Part shown: positions 46,159-57,279 of the stretch, one piece after another
Layout of the letters: each line of letters opens with the position of its first letter
Position numbering within the stretch: the stretch's first letter is position 1
Assembly: GCF_010729105.1 (NCBI RefSeq)
Contig: NZ_AP022573.1
Location: forward strand, 4,650,001-4,714,000
Length of the DNA: 64,000 nucleotides
Reading direction: 5' to 3'
DNA from: Mycobacterium saskatchewanense
GTDB lineage: Bacteria > Actinomycetota > Actinomycetes > Mycobacteriales > Mycobacteriaceae
Made by a program: the position numbers and the translations under genes
Notes under the pieces: model-generated
The model's database searches: none
What the model was told of the DNA's origin: nothing
What the model saw: only the letters and a program-made list of their open reading frames with translations

Positions 46159-47598
46159 TTGACCACCGCCGCCGCGCACAGTGATGTGCTGATCGTCGGC
46201 GCCGGCAGTGCCGGATCGGTTGTTGCCGAGCGCCTTTCCGCCGACTCCGGTCGTACCGTCACCCTCCTTGAGGCCGGCCCCGCACTCGCAGACCCCGCGT
46301 TACTGGCGCAGACCGCCAACGGCCTGCAATTGCCCATAGGCGTCGGCAGCCCGCTGGTCCGGCGTTACCCGGCCCGGCTCACCGATCACCCGGCTCGCGA
46401 GCTGCCGCTGGTGCGGGGCGCGACGCTGGGCGGTTCGGGCGCGGTCAACGGCGGCTACTTCTGCCGGGCGTTGCCGCGCGATTTAGACGGCCTCGGGCTG
46501 CCGGGCTGGTCCTGGGCGGACGTGCTCGAACACTTTCGCGCCATCGAGACTGACCTCGACTTCGACGGTCCCGCCCACGGCAGAAGCGGTCCGATCCTGG
46601 TTCGCCGGACTCGCGAAATGACCGGCACCACCCAGCGATTCATCGCCGCCGCCGAGCGCGCCGGTTTCGGATGGATCGCTGACCTCAATGACCCTGACGG
46701 ACAATCTGTTTCGGGCGTCGGGGCCGTTCCGCTCAACATCGTCGACGGTGTGCGTATCGGATCCGGAGCCGCCTACCTGATTCCTGCGTTGCGGCGTGCG
46801 AATCTGACGCTGCTGGCCGAGACCCGGGCGGTAAGCGTGCGGTTTGACGGAACTACCGCGGTCGGAGTCGACGCCGTCGGCCCGGATGGCCCGTTGACCC
46901 GCACCGCGGATCGAATCGTGTTGTGTTCCGGCGCAATCGAGTCGGCGAAGCTGTTGATGCTGTCCGGTGTCGGAGAGGAGGCCGTGCTGCGAGAGGCCGG
47001 GATTCCGGTCCTGGCGCCGCTGCCGGTAGGCTCATCCTTCATCGATCATCCCGAATGGGTGCTGCCCACCGATTGGGCCGTCGCGCCCGGGCGGCCCGTC
47101 CTCGAAGCGGTGCTCGACACCGGTGATGGCATCGAAATCAGGCCCTACACCGGCGGATTCGTAACGATGATCGGCGACGGCACGGCTGGGCATCCCGACT
47201 GGCCGCACATCGGTGTCGCGCTCATGCGGCCGCGGGCGCGCGGACGCCTGACGTTGATCTCGCGGGATCCCGCCGTGCCACCGCTCATCGAGCACCGCTA
47301 CGACAGCGAACCCGACGACGTTGCAGCGCTGCGCCGAGGCGCCGAATTGGCCCGCGAATTGGCGCCCGTCACAAGCGAAATCGGCCCGACGTCTTGGTCG
47401 ACCTCCCAACACCTATGCGGCACAGCGCCGATGGGATCGGACGATGACCCACGTGCGGTCGTCGATCAGCGGTGCCGCGTACGCGGGATCGAGAACCTCT
47501 GGGTGATCGACGGCTCGGTGCTGCCCGCAATTCCCGGGCGCGGACCGCACGCCACCATCGTGATGCTCGGGCACCGGGCCGCGGGATTCGTCGCGTGA
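46159..47598 (+). CDS. mftG: GMC-family mycofactocin dehydrogenase MftG
   Basis: A 479-residue GMC oxidoreductase. The FAD motif is VLIVGAGSAGSVVAERLSAD, followed by ATLGGSGAVNGGYFCRALPR and, near the C-terminus, WVIDGSVLPAIPGRGPHATI with the active-site region (STSQHLCGTAPMG). In mycobacteria it links mycofactocinol oxidation to the respiratory chain. I start it at TTG 46159, 8 nt after mftF, because this gives the family length; no strong ribosome site is seen, and an earlier GTG at 46090 overlapping mftF is possible. Confidence 0.93.
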   Translation: MTTAAAHSDVLIVGAGSAGSVVAERLSADSGRTVTLLEAGPALADPALLAQTANGLQLPIGVGSPLVRRYPARLTDHPARELPLVRGATLGGSGAVNGGYFCRALPRDLDGLGLPGWSWADVLEHFRAIETDLDFDGPAHGRSGPILVRRTREMTGTTQRFIAAAERAGFGWIADLNDPDGQSVSGVGAVPLNIVDGVRIGSGAAYLIPALRRANLTLLAETRAVSVRFDGTTAVGVDAVGPDGPLTRTADRIVLCSGAIESAKLLMLSGVGEEAVLREAGIPVLAPLPVGSSFIDHPEWVLPTDWAVAPGRPVLEAVLDTGDGIEIRPYTGGFVTMIGDGTAGHPDWPHIGVALMRPRARGRLTLISRDPAVPPLIEHRYDSEPDDVAALRRGAELARELAPVTSEIGPTSWSTSQHLCGTAPMGSDDDPRAVVDQRCRVRGIENLWVIDGSVLPAIPGRGPHATIVMLGHRAAGFVA

Positions 47599-47614
47599 AT
47601 CGGCGGGGACCAGA

Positions 47615-48442
47615 TCAGGTCGAATACGGCATCGGTTGCTCCTCGGCCGCGGCCGGGGAGTAGGGGCCGGTTGCCGGCCGGAAGGACTGCGTGGACTGGG
47701 GTGCCGCGGTGACCGGCGTCACCGGCAGCGGTGTCGCCGCGGTGGCCGCCTGGACGATCTCCGGCGTTTCCGTGGGCACCGCGGTGACGGGCGTCGCGAC
47801 GGCTTCGGGCAGCGGGGCCGCCGGCTCGCCCGTCGCCGCGGCCGCATAGGTCGAAGTCGCCGGCTGCAGCGGTGACGCCGGCGCGCCGGTCGAGCTGAGG
47901 GCTGCCGAGGCCGCGGGCGCTACTCCGACCGGTGGCACCGAGGCGACCGCCGGGGGCGGGACCGCGGCGGCCGGTGCAACTGCGGCGACCGGAGCGGCGT
48001 GCGCCGATCCGCCGGCCGCGCTCGCCGCCGAAGCCGGCAGGCTGGCCGCCGCGGAGGCCGGCGCGGCCGCGCTGGTGACCATCGGCTGCGCGCTGGACAG
48101 CGCCTGGCCGGCCGCGTTCGGGCTCAGGGCGCCGGGCTGGGTGGTCTGCAGGGGAGAGGCGTTAGCGGCCTCGGTGGCCGCATACTGCGCCGCGCCGCCG
48201 TTCATGAGCTGCACAAACTGTGCGTGGAAAGCCGCAGCCTGGGCGCTGATCGCCTGGTAGACCTGCGAATGGGCGTCGAACAGAGCGGCAATGCCGGCGG
48301 AAACCTCGTCAGCGCCGGGTGCGGGCACGCTCGTGATCGGGCCGGACGCCGCCGAGTTGGCCGAGTCGATAGTCGACCCGATGTTCGCCAAGTCGCTGGC
48401 GGCGGCGGCCACGTACTCCGGTGCCGCAATCACCCATGACAT
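47615..48442 (-). CDS. PE-family protein with Ala/Pro-rich tail (copy 2)
   Basis: A 275-residue PE protein convergent to mftG. PE at residues 8-9 ([20 protein letters not shown]) and YxxxE at Tyr87-Glu91 (QYAATEAAN), at the same positions as the PE protein at 34692-35393. The tail is Ala/Pro/Val/Thr-rich and ends [10 protein letters not shown] duplicated pair brackets the mycofactocin block. Probably exported by an ESX system; no PPE gene is adjacent. Ribosome site GGGGGGAC upstream. Confidence 0.9.
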   Translation of the reverse strand: MSWVIAAPEYVAAAASDLANIGSTIDSANSAASGPITSVPAPGADEVSAGIAALFDAHSQVYQAISAQAAAFHAQFVQLMNGGAAQYAATEAANASPLQTTQPGALSPNAAGQALSSAQPMVTSAAAPASAAASLPASAASAAGGSAHAAPVAAVAPAAAVPPPAVASVPPVGVAPAASAALSSTGAPASPLQPATSTYAAAATGEPAAPLPEAVATPVTAVPTETPEIVQAATAATPLPVTPVTAAPQSTQSFRPATGPYSPAAAEEQPMPYST

Positions 48443-48963
48443 CTATACGAGTCCCCCCAGCTAGGCCGGATATCACCCGCCGACCCTTGGCAGGTGCTAT
48501 GCATCGAATCGTAACCCGGTCGTTGTACGGCCGAGGTGGTTTTGGCTGGCATCTCAGGAAACTTCCGGCAAAGGGGCGTTCGTGCGGTCCACGTAAATGG
48601 CCACGACAGTGGCGGTGCGCGCGCAGATGCACGTCAGGCGCGAACGATGCGTCGCAATGTTCGTGGACGGCACGACCGCCCCCGGCTCCCATCACCTCCC
48701 TTCCGAATGCGTTCCGGTCGTCGTGGGGTTCATCGTGGGGCCGTTTGCCACCGGCGTATCCGTTCGGCCCCCGCAAAGGCTGGCCGCACTGATCGCCGGG
48801 CGCTCCGGCTTGAACATCAACACCACATCCACCCCATCCTGCGAGAGGACCTGCATTTGTCGATCTATATTTGAGATACCAGATCCCAGAGGTTCTTCGC
48901 AAGGATCCGCGAACGATTTTTTTGAGCGATATTGATGGTGGACAACAACATTGAGCGTGAGCG
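48443..48963. other. Intergenic region, no supported gene
   Basis: A 521-nt gap with a drop in GC towards its right end (around 48860-48950). It should contain the promoter of the minus-strand PE gene. Small open frames on the plus strand have no recognisable product. I see no repeat, RNA gene or clear operator. Confidence 0.5.
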
Positions 48964-50550
48964 TCAGGCCCGGTGCTTGCCCGGGCGCACCCGGCCGACC
49001 CAGCGCAGTTGGCGGCCGCCGCGCCCCGGCGCCCACAGCCCGATCAGGACCGCGGCGACGGCGACCAGGACGGCCAGTGCGGTCGTCGAGGCGTGCAGCG
49101 AGGCCATGAACGCGGCTTTGCTCAGCTCGGCCAGTTGGCGCCCCTGCGGGCCGAGCCTGTCGGCCACCTCGACTGCTTTGGCGAGCGAATCGGTGGCCGG
49201 GCCGCGGACCGGTGCGGGGAACTGCACCAGCTTGGGGGACAGCTCTCGCGAATAGCGTCCGGCCAGGATCGAACCGGCCACGGCGATGCCGAGCGCTCCG
49301 CCCATTTCGCGGGAGGCGTCGTTCACCGCGGAGGCGACGCCTTGCTTCTCGTCGGAAACCGCACCCATGATCGCCGACGTCGTGGGAGCCGTGCACAAAC
49401 CGATGCCCGTGCTGAGGATCAGTGTGGGCCAAGCCAATTCGAGATACGACGTATGGAGGTCGAGCATGTGCATGCTGGCGAATCCCACCGCCATCAGCAG
49501 CGTGCCGACGAAGATCACCAGCCGCAGCCCGAACCTCGGCACGTACCAGAACGACAGCGCGGAAAAGATGCCCAGCGGCACCATGAACGGCGTGAAGGCG
49601 ACAGCCGTCATCAGCGGCGAGTAACCCATGATCTGCTGTACGTATTGCATGCCGAGGTAGAAGAAGCCGAACGTCGCACCGAACAGCACGACGATCGACG
49701 CCACCCCCGTGGCGAACGCAGGGTCGCCGAACAGTCGCACGTCCAGCAGCGGGTGCTGCTTCTGGAGTTCGACGACACCGAAGACCACGGCCAGCACCGC
49801 GCCCGCGACGATTCCGCCCCAGACCAGCGGGTCTCCCCACCCGCGGGTCGGTGCCTCCAGAATGGCGGCGACGGCGATTGCGAGCGCGGCCCCGATCAGG
49901 AGGGCGCCCGCCGAGTCGATCCGCGGCGCGCCGCTATCCCGGGAGGAGGCGACCGTGCAGGCCAGGGCGAAGATCACCAGGCCAACGACCCCGAGCGACC
50001 AGAAGATGGCGTGCCAATCCCAAAAGTGGAGCAGTGCACCGGATCCCAGCATTCCGAGGACGGCGCCCGAGCCGGCCGTGCCGGCCCAGATGCCCACGGC
50101 CTTGACCCGTTCCTCCTTGGGATAGGCGACCGTCAGCAGCGAAAGCGTGGCTGGCATCACGAACGCGGCACCGGCACCGGCCACGGCGCGCGCCGCGATG
50201 ATCTGCGTCGGGTGATGCAGGATCGCCGGGGCGATCGAGCCGAGCGCGAAGACCACGAGGCCGAGGAGCAACGCGCCGCGCCGTCCGTAGCGGTCGCCGA
50301 TCGCCCCCGCGGGCAGCAGCAGGCATGCCAGGGCGACGGTATAACCGTCGACGATCCAGTTGAGCTGGGACTGTGTCGCCGAGGTGGCCACGGCGAGGTC
50401 GCCCAGCGCGGTGTTCAGGGCAGTCATGGAGGCGACCACGAGCCCGACGCCCATGCAGGCAACCGCCAGGGTCCAGTTTCGGGCCCGGGGGCTTCCGCCG
50501 ATGCTTACCGCATCACTACGCTGGTCAGGCCCGCTGAGGATGTCGACCAT
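48964..50550 (-). CDS. MFS multidrug exporter, DHA2 (14-helix) type
   Basis: A 528-residue membrane transporter with about 14 hydrophobic segments. The MFS motif A is GAIGDRYGRRGALLLG between helices 2 and 3, motif C-like GTAGSGAVLGMLGSG in helix 5, and a helical repeat in the second half (GMQYVQQIMGYSPLMTAVAF). It probably exports hydrophobic drugs or lipids with proton exchange. The TetR gene lies head to head with it across a 75-nt gap that holds a short palindrome. The start is an ATG at 50550. Not part of the M. tuberculosis order here as I recall it. Confidence 0.9.
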   Translation of the reverse strand: MVDILSGPDQRSDAVSIGGSPRARNWTLAVACMGVGLVVASMTALNTALGDLAVATSATQSQLNWIVDGYTVALACLLLPAGAIGDRYGRRGALLLGLVVFALGSIAPAILHHPTQIIAARAVAGAGAAFVMPATLSLLTVAYPKEERVKAVGIWAGTAGSGAVLGMLGSGALLHFWDWHAIFWSLGVVGLVIFALACTVASSRDSGAPRIDSAGALLIGAALAIAVAAILEAPTRGWGDPLVWGGIVAGAVLAVVFGVVELQKQHPLLDVRLFGDPAFATGVASIVVLFGATFGFFYLGMQYVQQIMGYSPLMTAVAFTPFMVPLGIFSALSFWYVPRFGLRLVIFVGTLLMAVGFASMHMLDLHTSYLELAWPTLILSTGIGLCTAPTTSAIMGAVSDEKQGVASAVNDASREMGGALGIAVAGSILAGRYSRELSPKLVQFPAPVRGPATDSLAKAVEVADRLGPQGRQLAELSKAAFMASLHASTTALAVLVAVAAVLIGLWAPGRGGRQLRWVGRVRPGKHRA

Positions 50551-50596
50551 GGGTGCGCCTCCTCGAGGATGGCGTGGAAAGTGGTATGGAAGTTTT

Positions 50597-50611
50597 GAGA
50601 CGGTCAGTCTC
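50597..50611. promoter_or_regulatory. Palindrome, likely operator of MFS/TetR pair
   Basis: GAGAC (50597-50601) and GTCTC (50607-50611) inverted around GGTCA, in the divergent gap 14 nt before the TetR start. This is a typical TetR-operator shape. Confidence 0.65.
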
Positions 50612-50625
50612 GGAAATAGCCGTTA

Positions 50626-51315
50626 ATGCCGGTTCTAAACGGGGAGGTGATCACGATCACCGAGGCGACTACCGATCCTCGCCCGGCGCGGTCCAGGGCT
50701 CGCCTGCTCGAAGCCGCCGCCGCGTTACTGCGTTCTGGTGGGCCCGGCGCCGTGACCGTCGACGCGGTCACCCGCACCGCCAACGTAGCCCGGGCCACCC
50801 TGTATCGCCACTTCTCCAGCGGCAACGAACTGCTGGCGGCGGCGTTCGGCAGCTTGCTGCCGCCGGCTCCGATGCCGCCCCCCGAGGGCTCGCTGCGCGA
50901 CCGGCTCTTCGCGCTGGTCCTGGCGCAGGCCGAGTCGGTGGCCGAGGCGCCGACGATGCTCACCGCGATGTCCTGGTTGGCGCTGGGGCCCGACCTGAGC
51001 GGCCTGCCGCAACCCAGCGGTGCCCACGCGGCGGACAGCGCAGCGATCACGACGCTGCGCGAGCGCATCGCCCAGCAATACGCCGCCCCGTTCGATGCCA
51101 TATTCAACAGCCCCGAGGCCGTGGCCGAACTGGGCGAGGTGGACCGGTCGCGCGCAATCGCGCTGCTGATCGGCCCCCTCGTGCTGGGCCGGTTGTCCAC
51201 CCTGCCCGACTTCGACTACCGGGAGTGCGCTCAGGCGGCCGTGGACGGTTTCCTGCACGTTCAGCGCGCGCATCGTAGGGCGAACGCGGTGACCACCGAA
51301 TCGGCAGGTGCCTGA
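50626..51315 (+). CDS. TetR-family regulator of the MFS exporter
   Basis: A 229-residue TetR protein. The helix-turn-helix is in [20 protein letters not shown] (about residues 45-65), followed by a variable ligand-binding domain with [20 protein letters not shown]. The start ATG 50626 follows TCGGAAA; a GTG at 50647 is preceded by GGGGAG and would give a shorter form. Likely represses itself and the divergent exporter. Confidence 0.88.
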   Translation: MPVLNGEVITITEATTDPRPARSRARLLEAAAALLRSGGPGAVTVDAVTRTANVARATLYRHFSSGNELLAAAFGSLLPPAPMPPPEGSLRDRLFALVLAQAESVAEAPTMLTAMSWLALGPDLSGLPQPSGAHAADSAAITTLRERIAQQYAAPFDAIFNSPEAVAELGEVDRSRAIALLIGPLVLGRLSTLPDFDYRECAQAAVDGFLHVQRAHRRANAVTTESAGA

Positions 51316-51434
51316 GGAAGATTGCCTGCGGGCGGAACTGGGTGTGGCGGATCGCCCGCCCCAACCGCCCAAAGGACCCCTGACCTGGGCGTTAGCCGGC
51401 TTGTGCAATCGCGCCGGTGGGGTTCGCCCGGGAT

Positions 51435-51463
51435 TTGGCCAAACCCATGATCTGAGGCATACT
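51435..51463 (+). promoter_or_regulatory. Predicted promoter of the S10 operon
   Basis: TTGGCC (51435-51440), 17-bp spacer, CATACT (51458-51463). The leader to rpsJ would be about 295 nt. No gene is supported in 51316-51766. Confidence 0.5.
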
Positions 51464-51723
51464 GTTCAGGTTGCCTTGAGCCGGGTTCACGCCTGGCCGG
51501 GCATACGACCAGCGCCCAAACGGGCGCGTCCGGTCCCATCCTTGGAGCGACTATTTCGCCAAGAAATTGGCGCGCCGAGGCTGCGTGAGGGTGACACGCC
51601 CGACCGCGGGGGCCGGTGGACCACGACAGGTAAACAGCGGCGCAGTAACCGGCGCGACGCTCGATCGGCCCGCTCGAGGGCGGGATCGATCCGCGCGCCG
51701 GGGGCACGTGAGGACGAAGATTT

Positions 51724-51744
51724 TGAAGTCCGGTACGGACTTCA
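51724..51744 (+). promoter_or_regulatory. Perfect hairpin in the rpsJ leader
   Basis: TGAAGTCCG (51724-51732), loop GTA, CGGACTTCA (51736-51744): a 9-bp perfect stem ending 22 nt before the GTG of rpsJ. It could block or expose the ribosome site GGAG (51759-51762), or bind L4 as in E. coli S10-operon control. It has no T-run, so it is not a plain terminator. Confidence 0.5.
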
Positions 51745-51766
51745 GTGGAGTGAGGGTAGGAGAAGC

Positions 51767-52072
51767 GTGGCGGGACAGAAGATCCGCATCAGGCTCAAGG
51801 CCTACGACCATGAGGCCATCGACGCCTCGGCGCGCAAGATCGTCGAGACCGTCGTCCGCACGGGTGCCAGCGTCGTAGGGCCGGTGCCGCTGCCGACCGA
51901 AAAGAATGTGTATTGCGTCATCCGCTCCCCGCATAAGTACAAGGACTCGCGGGAGCACTTCGAGATGCGCACGCACAAGCGGTTGATCGACATCCTCGAC
52001 CCGACGCCGAAGACGGTCGACGCGCTCATGCGCATCGACCTGCCGGCCAGTGTCGACGTCAACATCCAGTAG
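51767..52072 (+). CDS. rpsJ: 30S ribosomal protein S10
   Basis: A 101-residue S10 protein, also a NusG partner in antitermination. GTG start after GGAG. Sequence starts [20 protein letters not shown] and contains [20 protein letters not shown]. First gene of the S10 operon. Confidence 0.98.
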   Translation: MAGQKIRIRLKAYDHEAIDASARKIVETVVRTGASVVGPVPLPTEKNVYCVIRSPHKYKDSREHFEMRTHKRLIDILDPTPKTVDALMRIDLPASVDVNIQ

Positions 52073-52087
52073 GAACTCGGTGAACTG

Positions 52088-52741
52088 ATGGCAAGAAAAG
52101 GCATTCTGGGCACCAAGCTGGGCATGACGCAGGTGTTCGACGAGAACAACCGCGTCGTACCGGTGACGGTCGTCAAGGCCGGCCCCAATGTGGTGACGCG
52201 CATCCGCACCCCGGAGCGCGACGGTTACAGCGCCGTGCAACTGGCATACGGCGAGATCAGCCCCCGCAAGGTCAACAAGCCGGTGACCGGGCAGTACAGC
52301 GCCGCGGGCGTGAACCCGCGCCGCCACCTGGCCGAGTTGCGGCTGGACGACGAGGCCGCCGCCAGTGAATACCAAGTCGGCCAGGAGCTCACGGCCGAGA
52401 TCTTCGCCGACGGCAGCTATGTCGACGTGACGGGGACCTCCAAGGGCAAGGGCTTCGCCGGAACCATGAAGCGGCACGGTTTCCGGGGCCAGGGCGCCAG
52501 CCACGGCGCGCAGGCGGTGCACCGCCGCCCGGGCTCCATCGGCGGCTGCGCCACCCCGGCGCGTGTCTTCAAGGGCACCCGGATGGCCGGCCGGATGGGC
52601 AGCGACCGCGTCACCGTCCAGAACCTGGTGGTGCACAAGGTCGATCCCGAGAACGGCGTGCTGTTGATCAAGGGTGCGGTCCCCGGCCGCACCGGTGGAC
52701 TCGTGATGGTGCGCACCGCGGTCAAACGAGGTGAGAAGTAA
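52088..52741 (+). CDS. rplC: 50S ribosomal protein L3
   Basis: A 217-residue L3 protein of the 50S core near the peptidyl-transferase centre. The conserved loop [20 protein letters not shown], then [20 protein letters not shown], is present. It overlaps rplD by TAATG. Confidence 0.98.
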   Translation: MARKGILGTKLGMTQVFDENNRVVPVTVVKAGPNVVTRIRTPERDGYSAVQLAYGEISPRKVNKPVTGQYSAAGVNPRRHLAELRLDDEAAASEYQVGQELTAEIFADGSYVDVTGTSKGKGFAGTMKRHGFRGQGASHGAQAVHRRPGSIGGCATPARVFKGTRMAGRMGSDRVTVQNLVVHKVDPENGVLLIKGAVPGRTGGLVMVRTAVKRGEK

Positions 52742-53406
52742 TGGCACTCAAGATTGACGTGCAGACACCGGACGGCAAGGTCGAAGGCTCGATCGAGCTG
52801 CCGGCCGAATTGTTCGATGCCCCGGCCAATATCGCGCTGATGCACCAGGTCGTCATCGCGCAGCGCGCGGCGGCCCGCCAGGGCACGCACTCGACCAAGA
52901 CGCGCGGCGACGTCAGCGGCGGTGGTCGCAAGCCGTACCGGCAGAAGGGGACCGGCCGCGCCCGGCAGGGCTCGACGAGGGCTCCCCAGTTCACCGGCGG
53001 TGGCGTCGTGCACGGCCCCAAGCCGCGCGACTACAGCCAGCGCACGCCCAAGAAGATGATCGCCGCTGCGTTGCGCGGCGCGCTGTCGGACCGGGCGCGC
53101 AACGGGCGCATCCACGCGGTGACCGAACTTGTCGCGGGCCAGACGCCGTCGACAAAGAGCGCCCGTGCGTTCCTCGGCAGCCTCAGCGATCGCAAGCAAC
53201 TGCTGGTGGTGATCGGCCGCAGCGACGAGACCGGCGCGAAGAGCGTGCGGAACCTGCCCGGTGTGCATGTCCTGGCGCCCGACCAGCTCAACACGTACGA
53301 CGTGCTGCGCGCCGACGACGTGGTGTTCAGCGTCGAGGCGCTCAACGCCTACATCGCCGCCAACAGGGGCGCCGACACGACGACAGCCGAGGAGGTTTCG
53401 GCCTGA
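52741..53406 (+). CDS. rplD: 50S ribosomal protein L4
   Basis: A 221-residue L4 protein. The exit-tunnel loop contains [20 protein letters not shown]. In E. coli free L4 represses the S10 operon. Starts and ends in 1-nt overlaps with rplC and rplW. Confidence 0.98.
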   Translation: MALKIDVQTPDGKVEGSIELPAELFDAPANIALMHQVVIAQRAAARQGTHSTKTRGDVSGGGRKPYRQKGTGRARQGSTRAPQFTGGGVVHGPKPRDYSQRTPKKMIAAALRGALSDRARNGRIHAVTELVAGQTPSTKSARAFLGSLSDRKQLLVVIGRSDETGAKSVRNLPGVHVLAPDQLNTYDVLRADDVVFSVEALNAYIAANRGADTTTAEEVSA

Positions 53407-53708
53407 TGGCGACCATCGCCGACCCGCGTGACATCATCCTCGCGCCGGTCATCTCGGAGAAGTCCTACGGACTGCTGGACGACAACGTGTACACGTTCGT
53501 GGTGCACCCCGATTCGAACAAGACGCAGATCAAGATCGCGATCGAGAAGATCTTCTCCGTCAAGGTCGCATCGGTGAACACCGCGAACCGGCAGGGCAAG
53601 CGCAAGCGCACCAGGACTGGCTTCGGCAAGCGCAAGAGCACCAAGCGGGCCATCGTCACCTTGGCGCCTGGCAGCAAGCCGATCGATCTGTTCGGGGCAC
53701 CGGCATAG
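53406..53708 (+). CDS. rplW: 50S ribosomal protein L23
   Basis: A 100-residue L23 protein at the tunnel exit, docking SRP and trigger factor. Motifs: [14 protein letters not shown] and [20 protein letters not shown]. Starts in a TGATG overlap with rplD. Confidence 0.97.
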   Translation: MATIADPRDIILAPVISEKSYGLLDDNVYTFVVHPDSNKTQIKIAIEKIFSVKVASVNTANRQGKRKRTRTGFGKRKSTKRAIVTLAPGSKPIDLFGAPA

Positions 53709-53737
53709 CCGGGCGCGAGAGAGAGACCTGATTAGAC

Positions 53738-54580
53738 ATGGCAATTCGCAAATACAAGCCGACGACCCCCGGTCGTCGTGGCGCGAGCGTCTCCGACTTC
53801 GGCGAGATCACCCGGTCGACTCCGGAGAAGTCGTTGGTGCGCCCGCTGCACGGTCACGGCGGCCGCAACGCCCACGGGCGGATCACCACTCGACACAAGG
53901 GCGGTGGCCACAAGCGCGCCTACCGGCTGATCGACTTCCGTCGGAGCGACAAAGACGGAGTCAACGCCAAGGTCGCGCACATCGAGTACGACCCGAACCG
54001 CACCGCCAACATCGCGCTGTTGCACTTCCTCGACGGCGACAAGCGCTACATCATTGCGCCGCAGGGGCTTTCGCAGGGCGATGTGGTGGAGTCCGGTGCG
54101 AACGCCGACATCAAGCCGGGCAACAACCTACCGCTGCGCAACATCCCCGCCGGCACCGTGGTCCACGCGGTGGAGCTGCGGCCCGGCGGCGGCGCCAAGC
54201 TGGCCCGTTCGGCCGGGTCGAGCATCCAATTGCTCGGCAAAGAGGGCACCTACGCCTCCCTGCGCATGCCCAGCGGTGAGATCCGGCGTGTCGACGTGCG
54301 CTGCCGCGCAACGGTCGGCGAGGTCGGCAACGCCGAGCAGGCGAACATCAACTGGGGCAAGGCCGGCCGGATGCGGTGGAAGGGCAAGCGCCCCTCCGTC
54401 CGCGGCGTGGTCATGAACCCGGTGGACCACCCGCACGGCGGTGGTGAGGGTAAGACCTCCGGTGGTCGGCACCCCGTCAGCCCGTGGGGCAAGCCCGAGG
54501 GCCGCACCCGCAAGCCCAACAAAGCCAGCAGCAAACTCATCGTGCGGCGCCGGCGTACCGGCAAGAAGCACGGGCGGTAG
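53738..54580 (+). CDS. rplB: 50S ribosomal protein L2
   Basis: A 280-residue L2 protein needed for peptidyl-transferase activity. Conserved: [20 protein letters not shown], and near the C-terminus [20 protein letters not shown] with the functionally important histidine. Confidence 0.98.
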   Translation: MAIRKYKPTTPGRRGASVSDFGEITRSTPEKSLVRPLHGHGGRNAHGRITTRHKGGGHKRAYRLIDFRRSDKDGVNAKVAHIEYDPNRTANIALLHFLDGDKRYIIAPQGLSQGDVVESGANADIKPGNNLPLRNIPAGTVVHAVELRPGGGAKLARSAGSSIQLLGKEGTYASLRMPSGEIRRVDVRCRATVGEVGNAEQANINWGKAGRMRWKGKRPSVRGVVMNPVDHPHGGGEGKTSGGRHPVSPWGKPEGRTRKPNKASSKLIVRRRRTGKKHGR

Positions 54581-54598
54581 GAAGTTCCAGGAGCAGCC

Positions 54599-54876
54599 AT
54601 GCCACGCAGCCTCAAGAAGGGCCCGTTCGTCGACGACCACCTGCTCAAGAAGGTGGACGTCCAGAACGAGAAGAACAGCAAGCAGGTCATCAAGACCTGG
54701 TCGCGGCGTTCGACGATCATCCCCGACTTCATCGGCCACACCTTTGCGGTGCACGACGGCCGCAAGCACGTCCCGGTGTTCGTCACCGAGTCGATGGTCG
54801 GTCACAAGCTTGGTGAATTCGCGCCGACGCGGACCTTCAAGGGACACATCAAGGACGACCGGAAGTCGAAGAGGCG

Positions 54877-54880
<4 letters not shown>
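54599..54880 (+). CDS. rpsS: 30S ribosomal protein S19
   Basis: A 93-residue S19 protein of the 30S head. Begins [40 protein letters not shown] is conserved. It ends in an ATGA overlap with rplV. Confidence 0.98.
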
Positions 54881-56189
<1,309 letters not shown>

Positions 56190-56192
56190 ATC

Positions 56193-56609
56193 ATGTTGAT
56201 TCCCCGCAGGGTTAAACACCGCAAGCAGCACCATCCGCGCCAGCGCGGCATCGCCAGCGGCGGCACGTCGGTGAACTTCGGTGACTACGGCATCCAGGCG
56301 CTCGAGCATGCCTACGTGACTAACCGGCAGATCGAGGCGGCTCGTATCGCCATCAACCGGCACATCAAGCGTGGCGGCAAGGTGTGGATCAACGTCTTCC
56401 CCGACCGCCCGCTGACCAAGAAGCCCGCCGAGACCCGGATGGGTTCCGGTAAGGGTTCGCCGGAATGGTGGGTCGTCAACGTCAAGCCGGGCCGGGTGCT
56501 GTTCGAGCTGAGCTACCCCAACGAGCAGATCGCCCGGGCGGCGCTCACCCGCGCCATCCACAAGTTGCCGATCAAGGCACGCATCGTGACCCGAGAGGAA
56601 CAGTTCTGA
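56193..56609 (+). CDS. rplP: 50S ribosomal protein L16
   Basis: A 138-residue L16 protein that helps organise the A site. It begins [40 protein letters not shown] and [20 protein letters not shown] are conserved. Ends in a TGATG overlap with rpmC. Confidence 0.98.
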   Translation: MLIPRRVKHRKQHHPRQRGIASGGTSVNFGDYGIQALEHAYVTNRQIEAARIAINRHIKRGGKVWINVFPDRPLTKKPAETRMGSGKGSPEWWVVNVKPGRVLFELSYPNEQIARAALTRAIHKLPIKARIVTREEQF

Positions 56610-56842
56610 TGGCAGTTGGAGTTTCGCCGGGCGAACTGCGTGAACTCAACGAGGAAGAGTTGACCGAGCGCCTGCGCGAGTCGAAGGAAGAGCTGTTCAA
56701 CCTGCGCTTCCAGATGGCGACCGGGCAGCTGACCAACAACCGCCGCCTCCGTACGGTGCGCCACGAGATCGCGCGGATCTACACGGTGCTGCGGGAAAGA
56801 GAGCTGGGTCTGGCTTCCGGACCCGACGGTAAGGAATCGTGA
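56609..56842 (+). CDS. rpmC: 50S ribosomal protein L29
   Basis: A 77-residue L29 protein at the tunnel exit; [20 protein letters not shown] and [20 protein letters not shown] match the family. Starts and ends in overlaps with rplP and rpsQ. Confidence 0.96.
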   Translation: MAVGVSPGELRELNEEELTERLRESKEELFNLRFQMATGQLTNNRRLRTVRHEIARIYTVLRERELGLASGPDGKES

Positions 56843-57156
56843 TGGCAGAAGAGAAGGCCACCCCCGGCGGCAAGGGCCCCAAGCACACCCCGGCCAACCC
56901 GAAGGTGCGCGGCCGGCGCAAGGTGCGCATCGGCTACGTCGTGAGCGACAAGATGCAGAAGACCATCGTGGTCGAGCTGGAAGACCGCGTGCGGCACCCG
57001 CTGTACGGCAAGATCATCCGGACCACCAAGAAGGTCAAGGCGCACGACGAGAACAGCACCGCCGGCATCGGCGACCGGGTCTCGCTGATGGAGACGCGCC
57101 CCACGTCGGCCACCAAGCGGTGGCGGCTGGTCGAAATCCTGGAAAAGGCGAAGTAG
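56842..57156 (+). CDS. rpsQ: 30S ribosomal protein S17
   Basis: A 104-residue S17 protein. A basic, Gly/Pro-rich N-terminal tail precedes the OB-fold core with [20 protein letters not shown] and [21 protein letters not shown] use ATG 56842; a GTG at 56839 adds one residue. The operon ends here: rplN and the rest of the spc block do not follow, as in other mycobacteria, and a terminator separates it from atsA. Confidence 0.96.
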   Translation: MAEEKATPGGKGPKHTPANPKVRGRRKVRIGYVVSDKMQKTIVVELEDRVRHPLYGKIIRTTKKVKAHDENSTAGIGDRVSLMETRPTSATKRWRLVEILEKAK

Positions 57157-57170
57157 ACCCACGCATTAAG

Positions 57171-57202
57171 AATCGCCCGGGACCTTGCGGTCTCGGGCGA
57201 TT
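57171..57202 (+). terminator. Intrinsic terminator of the S10 operon
   Basis: AATCGCCCG (57171-57179) and CGGGCGATT (57194-57202) form a 9-bp perfect stem, extended inside by GAC/GTC, followed by T residues. Confidence 0.85.
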
Positions 57203-57279
57203 TCGCTATTCGGCTCACCCGCGGGTGTAGTCTGCTCGCGATATTCGGCTGGCGAAACCGGGACGAGAGCGAGGCCGGC

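Noticed and set aside
48536..48935. Two small plus-strand open frames of about 112 codons
   Set aside because: They overlap each other, have no ribosome site or known product and lie in a mixed-GC gap.
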